DNA of 64,000 nt from Leeuwenhoekiella palythoae. GTDB lineage: Bacteria; Bacteroidota; Bacteroidia; Flavobacteriales; Flavobacteriaceae. Below, piece after piece: positions 8,649 through 17,520 of the stretch (position 1 is the first letter of the stretch; every line of letters starts with the position of its first letter). The stretch spans positions 620,001 to 684,000 of the forward strand of contig NZ_FQXT01000002.1 of the NCBI RefSeq assembly GCF_900130045.1, read 5' to 3'. A model generated the notes under the pieces. It did not search any database and was not told the origin of the DNA. It was given only the letters and a program-made list of their open reading frames with translations. A program made the translations under genes and the position numbers.

Positions 8649-9368
8649 CTAGTGGCTGTTAACTTTTAAAAGTTCGGGGAACTTTGCTTTAAATCGGTTT
8701 AAACGGGGTATCGACACGTTTTGGATATACGGGTTTTCCGGATGCTGCACCTCGTAGTTTTGGTGATAAGCTTCCGCGATCCAGAACTTCTCAAAAGGCT
8801 TGACCTCAGCAGCTACCGGTTCGCCTAATTCTTTGGCTAAAGCGGCTTTCTTTTGTTCGATGATCTCTTTTTCGGCATCATTCTGATAAAAGATGATCGA
8901 GCGGTATTGCGAACCTTGGTCCGGTCCCTGACCGTTTACCTGCGTTGGATTTTGTGAACCAAAATACACATCTACGAGTTGGCTAAAGCTGACCACACTA
9001 GGATCATAGATCACCTTAACCGATTCGGCGTGCCCGGTACGGCCGGTGTTGCTGTCTTCGTAGGTTGGGTTTTTGGTATGCCCTCCTGCGTAGCCCGAAA
9101 CGGCTTCGTCTACACCTTTTACACTTTCATAAACCGCTTCGACACACCAAAAGCATCCGCTGGCAAAATAGGCAGCAGCACGGTCTTGAGGCACCGGTGT
9201 TTCGGCAGGAACTGCAGCTTCTTCGGCAGTGCCCGTGGTGTTGAGCGCAACAGCATTAGTAGTCTGTGCGGTATCGTTAGATTTCGTCGCATCAGCACAG
9301 CCGTTAAACAACAAGCTCAAAGCGATCGTTGCGGCCAGTAATGCGGAAAGAATGATTCTGTTTTTCAT
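8649..9368 (-). CDS. msrA: Peptide-methionine (S)-S-oxide reductase, lipoprotein
   Basis: A 239-residue MsrA that repairs the S-epimer of oxidised methionine in proteins. The catalytic GCFWC motif is at residues 71-75 (nucleophile C72), followed by the family segments SGYAGGHTKNPTYEDSNTGR and GRTGHAESVKV. The N-terminus is an SPII signal with lipobox Cys at residue 24 (LLFNGC), then a low-complexity Thr/Ala/Glu linker to about residue 62. It is therefore a membrane-anchored periplasmic MsrA, not the usual cytosolic form; this suits repair of exported proteins. No msrB gene or domain is present next to it. A repeat-rich spacer lies upstream. Confidence 0.93.
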   Translation of the reverse strand: MKNRIILSALLAATIALSLLFNGCADATKSNDTAQTTNAVALNTTGTAEEAAVPAETPVPQDRAAAYFASGCFWCVEAVYESVKGVDEAVSGYAGGHTKNPTYEDSNTGRTGHAESVKVIYDPSVVSFSQLVDVYFGSQNPTQVNGQGPDQGSQYRSIIFYQNDAEKEIIEQKKAALAKELGEPVAAEVKPFEKFWIAEAYHQNYEVQHPENPYIQNVSIPRLNRFKAKFPELLKVNSH

Positions 9369-9484
9369 AACACTATAAAATATACGAAAGTTGTACTTCG
9401 CTGGTTTTATAGACGCAAAGGTGCAGCGAAACTTTCTTAATAGGGTGCTAAAATTTGAGGTATAATGATAAAGGGTTAGCCTTC

Positions 9485-9870
9485 TTACTTTTCTTTACTC
9501 ACGTAATGTTTATTTCATGGGGGCTCGTGAACCTCGTATCCTCGGTTTGTCTTGCCCAAAGAAAAGTAACAAAAGAAAAGACCCCCTCGCTTAGGAATTT
9601 TTTGCCTTATTAGGCAAAAACCGCCTTGTCAGCTCCGCGTCGCTATCGCTCCTGTCCTTCGGAGCTTCTCGCAGCTATTCTGAAGCGAGGGAATTTAAGA
9701 TACGTTTAACCCTTCGGGTGTGAATACACCTAGTCATCTCGAGGAGTCCCGATAGCTATCGGGAAGATTACATAACAAGCTTACTCTCTTCTCTCCCGAA
9801 GCTTCGGGAGGTGAAGGGCCGGGGATGAGGGATCAAAGATGCATTTCTCTCAATGGTCGAAATGACTGTC
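9485..9870 (+). repeat. Dispersed intergenic repeat type B, copy 1
   Basis: This is nearly identical to 17013-17135 over its first part (9523-9645): ctcgtgaacctcgtatcctc, aagaaaagtaacaaaagaaa and gaccccctcgcttaggaatt. It is similar again to 17255-17448 over its second part (gtttaacccttcgggt, ctatcgggaagat, cccgaagcttcgggag, ggggatgagggat). Copy 2 has about 110 bases of different sequence in the middle. Confidence 0.88.
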
Positions 9871-10124
9871 TGTTTCAACATCTATCATAAAGCCAAGTCT
9901 CCCTTCCGATAACTATCGGAAGAAGGGAGATTTAGAGGGATGTTAAGATTTCGTTTGAAAACATCCATCCCCAACCCTTCCTTCGAAGGAAGGGTGCTAG
10001 TATTCGACCTCAAAAGAAAAACCTATTAGTTTAAGTTTAAGCAACACGCGATGCAATTCCCTATATGCATTGGGACAGGCAGCGCGAAAACAAGGGAATT
10101 CGTGTAACCCTTCGGGTATGAAGA

Positions 10125-10284
10125 CTGTCACTTCGAGTGACTGAATACCAGCGGTAGCAGGGATTCAGTTGTATCGAGAAGTCTTTGAAGTCAGTGAGTT
10201 TATAGTTACCCTTATTGCTGTTTCGAAAACTTCTCGATACAATCCTTTCGCGCTAAGGTGCTTAAGCATCACTCGAAGTGACAG
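10125..10284. repeat. Nested perfect inverted-repeat unit
   Basis: The outer arms ctgtcacttcgagtga (10125-10140) and their exact reverse complement (10269-10284) enclose inner arms ttgtatcgagaagt (10169-10182) and their exact reverse complement (10229-10242). A third small pair, ctgaat / attcag (10141-10168), lies on the left side. The unit could fold into a cruciform or long RNA stem; it looks like a repeat-element unit, not a terminator. Confidence 0.85.
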
Positions 10285-10670
10285 GGCGAAGCGTATTTTG
10301 TATTTCCAATTTCTACTTTCGTATTTGATGCTGTCTTTACTCTTTGTTCTCTTCTCTTTTGTCTCCCGTCTATCCACCGCAAACTGCAGACTGCTACTGC
10401 CAACTGCTTATGATTTAAAGTTACTATCACTCAATCTACATTAATGCAATTAGGGGATGAGGAAAAAGGTTAAGAAATTAATGGAGAGTGCAATTTCTCC
10501 CGATGGTCAAAATGACTGCCTGCTTCAAGAGTTTGCTTCAAAAAAATCTTCGAGTTGAGATCTAACGAACACGCGATGCAATCGCGCGGAAACGTTGTGG
10601 ACAGGCAGAGCGCGGGAACATTGTATTTTGTATTTCTACTTTCGTATTTCTAAGGATTTACTGCAAATCC

Positions 10671-11291
10671 TTACTTCAACTCCTCCAGATATTCCCTAAA
10701 TTCTTCGGTATCATAATCAGCCATACCCATATGGGTGAGTGCCAGTTGGCCTTGGGCATTGATCAGGATGGTGGTGGGGAGGCTGCCGGTGTTGTACATT
10801 TCCGGCAGGTCGTAGGCGATGCGGTAGATAGGAAAATCAAAACCTTTTTTTGCTTTAAAGGCTTTTGCCTTTTCAAAATCGGTATCAAAAGAGACCAGCA
10901 CAAAGTTCACTTCGTCTTTGGTATCAGCATACAGCTTGGCGATGCCCGGCATTTCGGCAACGCAAGGCGGACACCACGTAGCCCAAAAGTTAATAAAATA
11001 GGGTTGCTTCGGCATATCTTTTAGTGAAACGAGTTGGTCGTTCTCGTCAAAGAACTGCACATTAAGGTCTGCAAGGTCGCCCGGTACTACAGCCTCACTT
11101 TTAGTGCCTTTTACGCGGGTTTTTCCGTTAGTATCCGGTACTTCCTTAAGCTGCGGATTCATAATACCCGTTTTTAGAATGCCGCGTTGCAACGTGGTCA
11201 CCACAGGTATGTGCCATCCTTGGGTATAAACCAAGACCAGAATACCCACAAACAAGGCATAGCGTAAAATGCGTTTTAGACGTGTGCTCAT
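10671..11291 (-). CDS. TlpA/ResA-like membrane thioredoxin
   Basis: A 206-residue thiol-disulfide oxidoreductase. A single N-terminal membrane segment (about residues 9-22, YALFVGILVLVYTQG) anchors a periplasmic thioredoxin fold with the active site WCPPC at 106-110, followed by the cis-Pro loop GSLPTTILI. It probably keeps periplasmic cysteines reduced, for example in cytochrome c or copper-site maturation, which would suit the cbb3 genes downstream, though it is not in their operon. An in-frame TTG at 11342 would add 17 basic residues but lies inside a terminator hairpin, so the ATG at 11291 is chosen. It is monocistronic. Confidence 0.88.
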   Translation of the reverse strand: MSTRLKRILRYALFVGILVLVYTQGWHIPVVTTLQRGILKTGIMNPQLKEVPDTNGKTRVKGTKSEAVVPGDLADLNVQFFDENDQLVSLKDMPKQPYFINFWATWCPPCVAEMPGIAKLYADTKDEVNFVLVSFDTDFEKAKAFKAKKGFDFPIYRIAYDLPEMYNTGSLPTTILINAQGQLALTHMGMADYDTEEFREYLEELK

Positions 11292-11338
11292 AGGCTCAAA
11301 AGTAGCAACTCTCGTAGATTTTTTGCGTAACCTAAGTA

Positions 11339-11368
11339 ACAAAAAACCCTTTCATTGCTGAAAGGGTT
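11339..11368 (-). terminator. Terminator of the GH43-GH5-epimerase operon
   Basis: Read on the minus strand, aaccctttc pairs with gaaagggtt (11345-11368) across a short loop and is followed by TTTTTTG. It separates the hemicellulase operon from the thioredoxin gene. Confidence 0.8.
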
Positions 11369-11398
11369 CTCCGGTGAAGATAAACAGTTTCTGGTGAT

Positions 11399-11430
11399 GG
11401 GGCGGCTGCTGTGAAGGTTGCGGCCGCCCC
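11399..11430. other. Strong GC-rich hairpin downstream of aldose epimerase
   Basis: Arms ggggcggc and gccgcccc enclose a 16-base loop. There is no T-tract on either side. It lies between the epimerase stop and the terminator at 11339-11368 and may protect the operon's mRNA 3' end. Confidence 0.5.
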
Positions 11431-11499
11431 AATTGTTTATCCCTCTTAAACACACACGAATAATTATTGTTACACGCCGGGCGTGTGTATGGTTTAGTA

Positions 11500-12690
11500 C
11501 TACGATCCTTTTACTGAAAATTTATAGACCGAAGTCGTCGCATAGGTTTCATTGGGTTCCAAGACAATACTTGGAAATTCCGGTTGATTAGGCGCATCAG
11601 GAAAATGCTGAGTCTCTAACGCAAATGCGGTTCTAAAGTCGTCTTTAGCACCGGTTTTAAAAGTATTTTTACTTTCCATAAAATTCCCGCTATAAAACTG
11701 CAGGCCGGGCTCTTCGGTAAAGACTTCCATTACGATCCCGCTTTGGTCGCCACTGATCTTTGCTGCCGGTTTGAGTGTTCCTGAAGCTTCTTTTAGTACA
11801 TAATTGTGATCATAACCCTTACCAAAGGTAAGTTGCTCATTTGCTGTTGCTATACGCTCGCCAATAGTATGCGCCTGGGTAAAATCAAAAGGTGTTCCCG
11901 CCACCGAATCTAATGTCCCGGTAGGGATGAGCCCGCTATCTACGGGGGTATATTGATCGGCGTGAATCACGAGGCTGTGGTCTAGGATGCTCCCGCTGCC
12001 TTCGCCATTCAGGTTAAAAAAGGCGTGATTGGTAAGGTTCACTACCGTTTTTTGATCGGTAGTCGCCTCATATTCCATTTTGAGTTCGCGGTCTGCCGTC
12101 ACGCTATAGGTCACCTTTACGTCTACATTCCCCGGAAAGCCCATTTCCATATCGGGAGAGCGATACGTAAGAATTAACGTCTGCGCATTAGGTTTACGCG
12201 CGTCCCATACCTTATACTGAAACCCTTGATCACCCCCGTGTAAAGCATTGTCGCCATTATTAGTAGGTACTTGATATTCTTTACCGTCTAGGGTGAATTT
12301 ACCATTGGCGATACGGTTGCCCACGCGCCCAATGGTCGCCCCGAAATACGGTTCGCTTGCATCAGCAAAAGCTTGCACCCCGGCCATACCTACGACCACG
12401 TCGGTCATCGCGCCCTCCTGATCAGGCACCCAAAGCCCTACGATGCGGCCGCCGTAGTTGGTAAAGGCCACTTTGATGTCTTTATTCTCGATCCAGTACA
12501 AGTTGGTTTTCTTTCCGTTTATCGTCTGCTCAAATGCAGCAGCGTCCAGAAGGCTTGTTTCCGTCTGCTCTTCTACGAGTTTCTGGGGTTCGGTGGTCTT
12601 GTTTTCTGATTCTTTACAGGAATACAGACTCACGCCTAACGCAGCAATCAGGCAGTAACGTAGTATGAGGGTCGTGCGCTTAGTAAGCAT
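11500..12690 (-). CDS. galM: Aldose 1-epimerase (galactose mutarotase), lipoprotein
   Basis: A 396-residue GalM-family enzyme that interconverts alpha and beta anomers of aldoses. Family signatures are visible: NYGGRIVGLWVPD near the N-terminus, IGRVGNRIANGKF, NALHGGDQGFQ (first His), NLTNHAFFNL (catalytic His) and the C-terminal ALETQHFPDAPNQPEFP carrying the catalytic Glu. An SPII signal with lipobox Cys25 (SLYSC) places it on the cell envelope, as in many sugar-degrading Bacteroidota. Its start overlaps the end of the GH5 gene by 11 bp, so it is the third gene of a GH43-GH5-epimerase operon. In that context it likely presents released arabinose, xylose or related sugars in the right anomeric form. 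Confidence 0.92.
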   Translation of the reverse strand: MLTKRTTLILRYCLIAALGVSLYSCKESENKTTEPQKLVEEQTETSLLDAAAFEQTINGKKTNLYWIENKDIKVAFTNYGGRIVGLWVPDQEGAMTDVVVGMAGVQAFADASEPYFGATIGRVGNRIANGKFTLDGKEYQVPTNNGDNALHGGDQGFQYKVWDARKPNAQTLILTYRSPDMEMGFPGNVDVKVTYSVTADRELKMEYEATTDQKTVVNLTNHAFFNLNGEGSGSILDHSLVIHADQYTPVDSGLIPTGTLDSVAGTPFDFTQAHTIGERIATANEQLTFGKGYDHNYVLKEASGTLKPAAKISGDQSGIVMEVFTEEPGLQFYSGNFMESKNTFKTGAKDDFRTAFALETQHFPDAPNQPEFPSIVLEPNETYATTSVYKFSVKGS

Positions 12691-13747
12691 CGTTCAATTT
12701 TTTGATGAGATCTACTTCGTCCTGACGGTAAGGCGTACCGTCTTTTCTGAATACATCGTGAAACCATTCTACCGGCTCTTCGCCAGAATCTATTGGGGTA
12801 TTCCACGCATAGATGGTATTGGTCTTTCCGTTTACGAGTCCCCAGTTAATCGCGCCAATGTTGTTCTCAGCAAGCATAGGAAGTGTGGTCGAAAAACGGC
12901 TGTCGTTTGTGCGCGCCATATATTCGGTACAGATCATTGGGCGGTCGTGGGTTTTTAAGAGTTCGATCACGCGGCGGTGCATATCAGCATTTTCATAATC
13001 GTGGTAGGTGATGATGTCTGAGTGCTGCGCTTGAAAGGTGTTCAGTTCTTTATATCCCCAACTCCATAAACCGGCAGAAAGCGGCTGGCTAGGGTTGATC
13101 TCTCGTGCCCACTTGAATACATTGGTAAGCAGCGGGAGACTCTCGGTATTCTTACCGTTGTTTCCGGGCTCGTTATACAAGTCCCAGAATAAGATGCGGT
13201 CGTCGTCTTTAAAAGTTTTAATGATGTCTTGCACATAAGCCTTCAGTTCAGGCGAGTTGGCCATCTCGTTAGAGGCAGGATAACCGGGATCTTGCATCCA
13301 GCCGCTGTTGTGTGTTCCCGTTTTGGGGTCGCGTTGTGTTCCTATTTTAGGGTTCGCATCCCAAACGTCGTCAAAGATCACAAAGATGGTTTTGATATCG
13401 TGGTTATCGGCAATACTCAGGTAGTCTTCCACACGCTTTTTAAAGCCTGCTTTATCTGCCTTATAGGCTAGACTGTGCAGGTACACGCGCATGGTGTTAA
13501 AGCCGATACCGGCAGCATAACCCAGTTCGCGATCTATGGTCTCCGGGTCATAGGTAGCCTCTTGCCACATCTCCAGCTGGTTGATGGCGGTGCTTGGGAT
13601 AAAATTGGCTCCGGTGATCCAGTCGTGCTCGGCATACCAGGCCTTTGCTTTTTCTTTAGACCATTTGTTGGCGTCAAGATTTGCCCCGCTCTGGCTAAAG
13701 CCAAAAAAACCAAGAGCGAGTGCAAATACTAAAAGTGTTTTTTTCAT
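12680..13747 (-). CDS. GH5-like glycoside hydrolase
   Basis: A 355-residue secreted (beta/alpha)8 hydrolase of the GH5/clan A type. A signal peptide ends near residue 19 (FFGFSQS). Strand-end motifs are MRVYLH (about 86-91), the acid/base in WDLYNEPG with E193, an imidazole site ITYHDY, and the nucleophile in MICTEYMAR with E275. The two glutamates are about 80 residues apart, as in clan A. Exact subfamily and substrate cannot be read; the GH43 neighbour suggests xylan, arabinoxylan or arabinan. It lies 21 bp after the GH43 gene and overlaps the epimerase gene by 11 bp. No SusC/SusD pair is adjacent, so it is a small accessory operon and not a full polysaccharide-utilisation locus. Confidence 0.85.
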   Translation of the reverse strand: MKKTLLVFALALGFFGFSQSGANLDANKWSKEKAKAWYAEHDWITGANFIPSTAINQLEMWQEATYDPETIDRELGYAAGIGFNTMRVYLHSLAYKADKAGFKKRVEDYLSIADNHDIKTIFVIFDDVWDANPKIGTQRDPKTGTHNSGWMQDPGYPASNEMANSPELKAYVQDIIKTFKDDDRILFWDLYNEPGNNGKNTESLPLLTNVFKWAREINPSQPLSAGLWSWGYKELNTFQAQHSDIITYHDYENADMHRRVIELLKTHDRPMICTEYMARTNDSRFSTTLPMLAENNIGAINWGLVNGKTNTIYAWNTPIDSGEEPVEWFHDVFRKDGTPYRQDEVDLIKKLNDAY

Positions 13748-13768
13748 AATAGGTTTGAATTATACGTT

Positions 13769-14824
13769 TTAAAATTTTTCAGATGGAATAGGTAAAAGCA
13801 CTGTAGTAGGAAGCGGCGTACCTATAAAGGGTGTGCTGTCTTCGTTCCAATACAGGCGTTGCATGCGTGGTGCGCGTTTATTGCCGCAGCCTTCTCCGGG
13901 ATTGGAGTTGGCGTGGTATAAGATCCAGTCTTCTTTTCCGTCAGGAGATTTAAAAAAGGAATTATGTCCCGGCGCATACACGCCGTTTTCCGGTGTTTGC
14001 TGAAAGATGGGTTCTTCTTTTTTGGTCCAGGCCGAAGCATCCATAGGGTCTGTTCCTTCAAGGCTCAGCAAGCCCAATGCATAGTAATCTGTCCAGCAGC
14101 CACTCGCAGAGAACACGATAAAGAGCTTGCCGTCGTGTTCTAAGAATTGCGGACCTTCATTGACAAACACCTGCTCGGGATTGCCTGCCGTACCCAGATC
14201 GCCGTTACGTTCCCAAGGGTAGGTAGGCGAACTGATCTTTACACGTTTCCCTGAAAGGCTTGTGGGGTCGCTCATTTTGGCAATAAAAATATCTTGTTGT
14301 CCATTGGTATCTCCTTCCCAACCGGACCACGCCATATAGAGTTGGTTGTTGTACTCAAATACATTGCCGTCGATCGCCCATTTGTCGGAGGGCGCAGCGA
14401 GCTTTCCTTTAAATTCCCATTGGTCATTCAGCGGATTGGCAGACGTATTCTGCAACACATACATGCGGTGGTTTTCATTGGTGCCGTTATCGGCTGCGAC
14501 ATACACATACCAGGTATTGTTGATGTAGTGAATTTCGGGAGCCCAGACGTTCTTGCTGTACATCGTGCCTGCCGGTGGCGTCCAGATGGTCTTAGATTCA
14601 GCCTCACGTAAGTTGGCTAGATTCTTAGTTTTCCAAAGCACTACACGATTGCCCATCGTATGCGTATAGTAATAATAACCGTCTACATATACGCTAAACG
14701 GATCTGCACCCGAGTCTAACAACGGGTTTTGAAATTGCTGCGCAGCAAGCGTACTGCTGCTTAGCAACATACACAGGGATAGGTATTGAAAAATGTTGGT
14801 TTTTAATAAAGGGTTGATCATCAT
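13769..14824 (-). CDS. GH43 family glycosidase (arabinosidase/xylosidase type)
   Basis: A 351-residue secreted five-bladed beta-propeller enzyme. A signal peptide spans about residues 1-28 (LCMLLSSSTLAAQ). The GH43 triad is visible as D41 in GADPFS (base), D152 in WAIDGNVF (pKa modulator) and E223 in VNEGPQFL (acid); the NVWAPEIHY motif near 92-100 is also typical. The family cleaves arabinose or xylose side chains or arabinan; the exact specificity is not readable. It is the first gene of the operon with GH5 and the epimerase. Two ATGs are adjacent (14824 and 14821); either may be used. The nearest upstream feature is the Fnr-type box region, but that box faces the opposite gene. Confidence 0.9.
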   Translation of the reverse strand: MMINPLLKTNIFQYLSLCMLLSSSTLAAQQFQNPLLDSGADPFSVYVDGYYYYTHTMGNRVVLWKTKNLANLREAESKTIWTPPAGTMYSKNVWAPEIHYINNTWYVYVAADNGTNENHRMYVLQNTSANPLNDQWEFKGKLAAPSDKWAIDGNVFEYNNQLYMAWSGWEGDTNGQQDIFIAKMSDPTSLSGKRVKISSPTYPWERNGDLGTAGNPEQVFVNEGPQFLEHDGKLFIVFSASGCWTDYYALGLLSLEGTDPMDASAWTKKEEPIFQQTPENGVYAPGHNSFFKSPDGKEDWILYHANSNPGEGCGNKRAPRMQRLYWNEDSTPFIGTPLPTTVLLPIPSEKF

Positions 14825-15001
14825 AGGTAACCGAAAACGTTATAGTGACGAAATTGAGAAAAGTGCTTTCAAAAAATAAGTTGGCTTAGCTCATTCTTGC
14901 GATATATCGTTTCAAAATGATTGTTTTTTGGCGGTTGGCAGTGGGTTGAGACAAATTGATGAGGTTTGGGATGTTTCTTTTTTTGAAAAAAATACGAGAA
15001 C

Positions 15002-15013
15002 TGACAAAAGTCA
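15002..15013. promoter_or_regulatory. Crp/Fnr-type box upstream of the small membrane protein and hemN
   Basis: TGACaaaaGTCA is a perfect inverted repeat with a four-base spacer, 65 bp before the ATG at 15079. The surrounding 17 bases (gaactgacaaaagtcat) recur exactly, in reverse complement, at 26740-26756 beside the Crp/Fnr regulator gene. The shared 17-mer and the anaerobic role of HemN make a common regulator likely. Confidence 0.75.
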
Positions 15014-15078
15014 TAAAATAGCTGCCTGCCTCCCGGTACTTTTACCCTGTAATTTAATAACCATTAAATTTTTCAGGT

Positions 15079-15363
15079 ATGATCACTTTTTCAAAAATTC
15101 AAAACGACTTTACCCACAACATCATTGGTTATTCCGCTATAGGAATCATTTTAAGTACATGTTTAGGATCGGTAGCTATTATGACTACCCTGATGCATGG
15201 GCATACGCTGTTACAAATGCTTTTTGTAATGATCACGGTGGTTTTTTGCAGCTTGCACAATGCGTCGATTCTAACGGTGCAAAAGCCGCAGCTTATTTTT
15301 AAACTCTTAGTAGCAAGCACGGTGGTGAACACCTTGATCATTGCTGGAGGAATGCTGCTTTAA
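15079..15363 (+). CDS. Small membrane protein, possible Fnr-regulon member
   Basis: A 94-residue protein with three hydrophobic segments (about 17-38, 42-60 and 72-93), one His pair region (MHGHTLLQ, about 39-46) and little else outside the membrane. No family was recognised. It sits between a perfect TGAC-N4-GTCA box and hemN, so it is probably expressed under low oxygen. A terminator-like stem follows it, so hemN expression may be partly uncoupled. It could be a small partner of respiratory or haem-related membrane proteins; that is inference from position only. Confidence 0.7.
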   Translation: MITFSKIQNDFTHNIIGYSAIGIILSTCLGSVAIMTTLMHGHTLLQMLFVMITVVFCSLHNASILTVQKPQLIFKLLVASTVVNTLIIAGGMLL

Positions 15364-15421
15364 GCGCTTAGCAACCTACGGTGAGGTCTTACAAGAACCG
15401 TAATTCAATTCTTAACCAAAG

Positions 15422-15460
15422 CTTCCGGAATCTTATATATTAGGTTTCCGGGAGTTTTTT
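15422..15460 (+). terminator. Attenuator-like stem before hemN
   Basis: Arms cttccggaa and tttccgggag pair with one wobble and are followed by TTTTTTG. It lies between the small membrane protein and hemN, 12 bp before the hemN start. Confidence 0.5.
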
Positions 15461-15471
15461 GATCAGTAGCA

Positions 15472-16833
15472 ATGACAAGTTTAGTACGTAAATACAATGT
15501 TCCCGGCCCACGGTATACCAGCTATCCTACCGTGCCGTATTGGGATCAGGAAACCTTTAGCCTTAAAGAATGGAAAGCCACCTTTAAAGCCAGTTTTTTA
15601 GAAAGCAATAAACGCGAGGGTATCAGCCTGTACATTCACTTACCCTTTTGTGAGTCGATGTGTACGTTTTGTGGTTGTACCAAACGCATTACCAAAAATC
15701 ACAGTGTCGAAACGCCATACATCGATGCGGTGCTAAAAGAGCTCGCACTGTACAGAAGCTTTGTAGGGGAGCGACCTGTACTACAACAAGTGCATCTAGG
15801 TGGGGGCACCCCCACCTTTTTTTCAGAAGAGAATCTTGCCCGTCTCATCAATGGCATTTTTAAACACGCCGATAAAGCGCCGCAGTGCGAGATGAGTTTT
15901 GAGGGGCATCCCAACAATACCACGCTTGAGCATCTGGAGACATTGGCTTCGTTTGGTTTTAAACGGGTGTGTTACGGGGTCCAGGATTATAATGAGACCG
16001 TGCAAAAAGCCATCAATCGCATTCAGCCTTTTGCGCATGTACAACGCGCTACAGATCAGGCACGACAGGCGGGGTATACCTCGGTGGGACACGATATTAT
16101 TTTCGGTTTGCCCTTTCAAAAACTGGAGCACGTAAAAAATACCCTCGAGAAAACCATACAACTCTTTCCAGATCGTATTGCGTTTTACAGCTATGCACAC
16201 GTACCGTGGATCAAAGGGAATGGGCAACGCGGATATGATGAAGCCCATTTGCCAACGGCGGAAGCAAAGCGCGAGCAGTATGAGGTAGGCAAACAGCTGC
16301 TTGCCGAAGCAGGTTATGTAGAGATCGGGATGGATCACTTTGCCTTACCTACAGACGATCTGTATCACGCACAGCAGGAAGAGCGCATACACCGCAACTT
16401 TATGGGCTATACTGCTTCTAAAACTCTGGTGATGCTGGGACTGGGCGTGTCGGCGATCAGTGATAGCTGGTACGGCTTTGCACAGAATGTAAAGGGAATT
16501 CAAGAATATTATCACCTGTTAGAAAATGAGATCCTGCCGGTGTTTCGAGGACATCTTCTTACCGAAGAAGATTTAAAAATACGGCAGCACATCCTCAACC
16601 TGATGTGTCATTTTAAAACCAGTTGGGAGACGCCGTCGCTTTATTTTGACGAATTGCCTGAAGTGTTGATCAAACTGAAAGAACTGGAAGCTGACGGACT
16701 CCTGATTTTTGAGAACAAAGGCTTACGAGTAACCGAAAAAGGAAAGCCGTTTGTGCGCAACGTGTGTTTGCCTTTTGATTTGCGTTTACAGCGTAACAAA
16801 CCGGAAACCAAGCTTTTTTCGATGACCATTTGA
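15472..16833 (+). CDS. hemN: Oxygen-independent coproporphyrinogen III oxidase
   Basis: A 453-residue radical-SAM enzyme that decarboxylates coproporphyrinogen III to protoporphyrinogen IX without oxygen, in the cytoplasm. The cluster motif CESMCTFCGC gives C60, C64 and C67, preceded by the HemN-type PRYTSYPTVPYWD start. VHLGGGTPTFF and the later SVGHDIIFGLP and MDHFALPTDDL segments are typical of true HemN, and length fits. It supports haem supply when oxygen is low, matching the cbb3 oxidase locus 1 kb away and the Fnr-type box upstream. A strong terminator follows. Confidence 0.95.
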   Translation: MTSLVRKYNVPGPRYTSYPTVPYWDQETFSLKEWKATFKASFLESNKREGISLYIHLPFCESMCTFCGCTKRITKNHSVETPYIDAVLKELALYRSFVGERPVLQQVHLGGGTPTFFSEENLARLINGIFKHADKAPQCEMSFEGHPNNTTLEHLETLASFGFKRVCYGVQDYNETVQKAINRIQPFAHVQRATDQARQAGYTSVGHDIIFGLPFQKLEHVKNTLEKTIQLFPDRIAFYSYAHVPWIKGNGQRGYDEAHLPTAEAKREQYEVGKQLLAEAGYVEIGMDHFALPTDDLYHAQQEERIHRNFMGYTASKTLVMLGLGVSAISDSWYGFAQNVKGIQEYYHLLENEILPVFRGHLLTEEDLKIRQHILNLMCHFKTSWETPSLYFDELPEVLIKLKELEADGLLIFENKGLRVTEKGKPFVRNVCLPFDLRLQRNKPETKLFSMTI

Positions 16834-16870
16834 GTCAGGCCAGGCTCATTTGATTTTTTTGATTGGTGAA

Positions 16871-16904
16871 AGCCTGCTCCTGTGACCGGAGCAGGCTTTT
16901 TTCT
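16871..16904 (+). terminator. Terminator of hemN
   Basis: A perfect ten-base stem, agcctgctcc / ggagcaggct, with a seven-base loop is followed by TTTTTTCTTTTT. Confidence 0.92.
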
Positions 16905-16975
16905 TTTTCATTTTTCTGTAGGGCGTTAACCTCCTAAGGTCGGTTTGAATGTTTGTTTTTAGAATGTTGTTTTGT

Positions 16976-17450
16976 TCATTTTCTTTACTCGCTTGATTTC
17001 TATTTTACGGGAGCTCGTGAACCTCGTATCCTCGGTTTGTCTTGTCCAAAGAAAAGTAACAAAAGAAAAGACCCCCTCGCTTAGGAATTTTTTGCCTTAT
17101 CAGGCAAAAACCGCTTTGTCAGCTCCGCGTCGCTACTCATATTTTTCTCAAAGTAGTTCTTACTTGAAGTAAAGTATTCCATTCCAAAGTCAATGCGCCA
17201 CCTGGCTCATTCGCTAAAAAGGTCTACTAGACCTTTCCTTAACGCTCTGCCCTTGCAGCTATTCTGAACCGAGGGAAGTTTCAGATCCGTTTAACCCTTC
17301 GGGTATTGGTGTTATCAGTCATCTCGACTAGTTCCGATTGCTATCGGGAAGATCACACAATAAGCTAACTCTTTTCTCCCGAAGCTTCGGGAGAGAAGGG
17401 CTGGGGATGAGGGATACAGGATGGGATTTCTCCCGATGGTCGAAATGAGT
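16976..17450 (+). repeat. Dispersed intergenic repeat type B, copy 2
   Basis: This matches 9485-9870 in two blocks (17013-17135 and 17255-17448), at constant offset 7490 in the first block with only a few substitutions. Between the blocks there is a private stretch including agtagttcttacttgaagta. Confidence 0.88.
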
Positions 17451-17520
17451 TATTGCTTCAATAGCTTCTCGACTGCGCTCGAAGTGACATAACATACCAA
17501 AGTGTCTAAGGAGAAATACT

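Larger units (their letters stand above)
9369..10670. repeat. 1.3-kb spacer of dispersed repeats
   Basis: No gene is supported. It holds a type B repeat (9485-9870), palindromes cccgatagctatcggg (about 9748), ctcccgaagcttcgggag (about 9794) and ccttccttcgaaggaagg (about 9975), a nested inverted-repeat unit (10125-10284), a unit aacacgcgatgcaat present twice (about 10044 and 10570), and ttgtatttctactttcgtattt motifs near 10295 and 10620. Open frames on both strands within 10165-10444 arise from the inverted repeats. Confidence 0.8.

Noticed and set aside
10165-10444. Overlapping open frames on opposite strands
   Set aside because: Both are produced by the nested inverted repeats; the shared peptide YREVFE on the two strands shows this.
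12373-14611. Plus-strand open frames opposite the epimerase, GH5 and GH43 genes
   Set aside because: All are antisense shadows of genes with intact catalytic motifs.
16972-17172. 66-codon open frame with a basic peptide
   Set aside because: It is the translation of repeat type B, which recurs at 9485 with no preserved start or stop.
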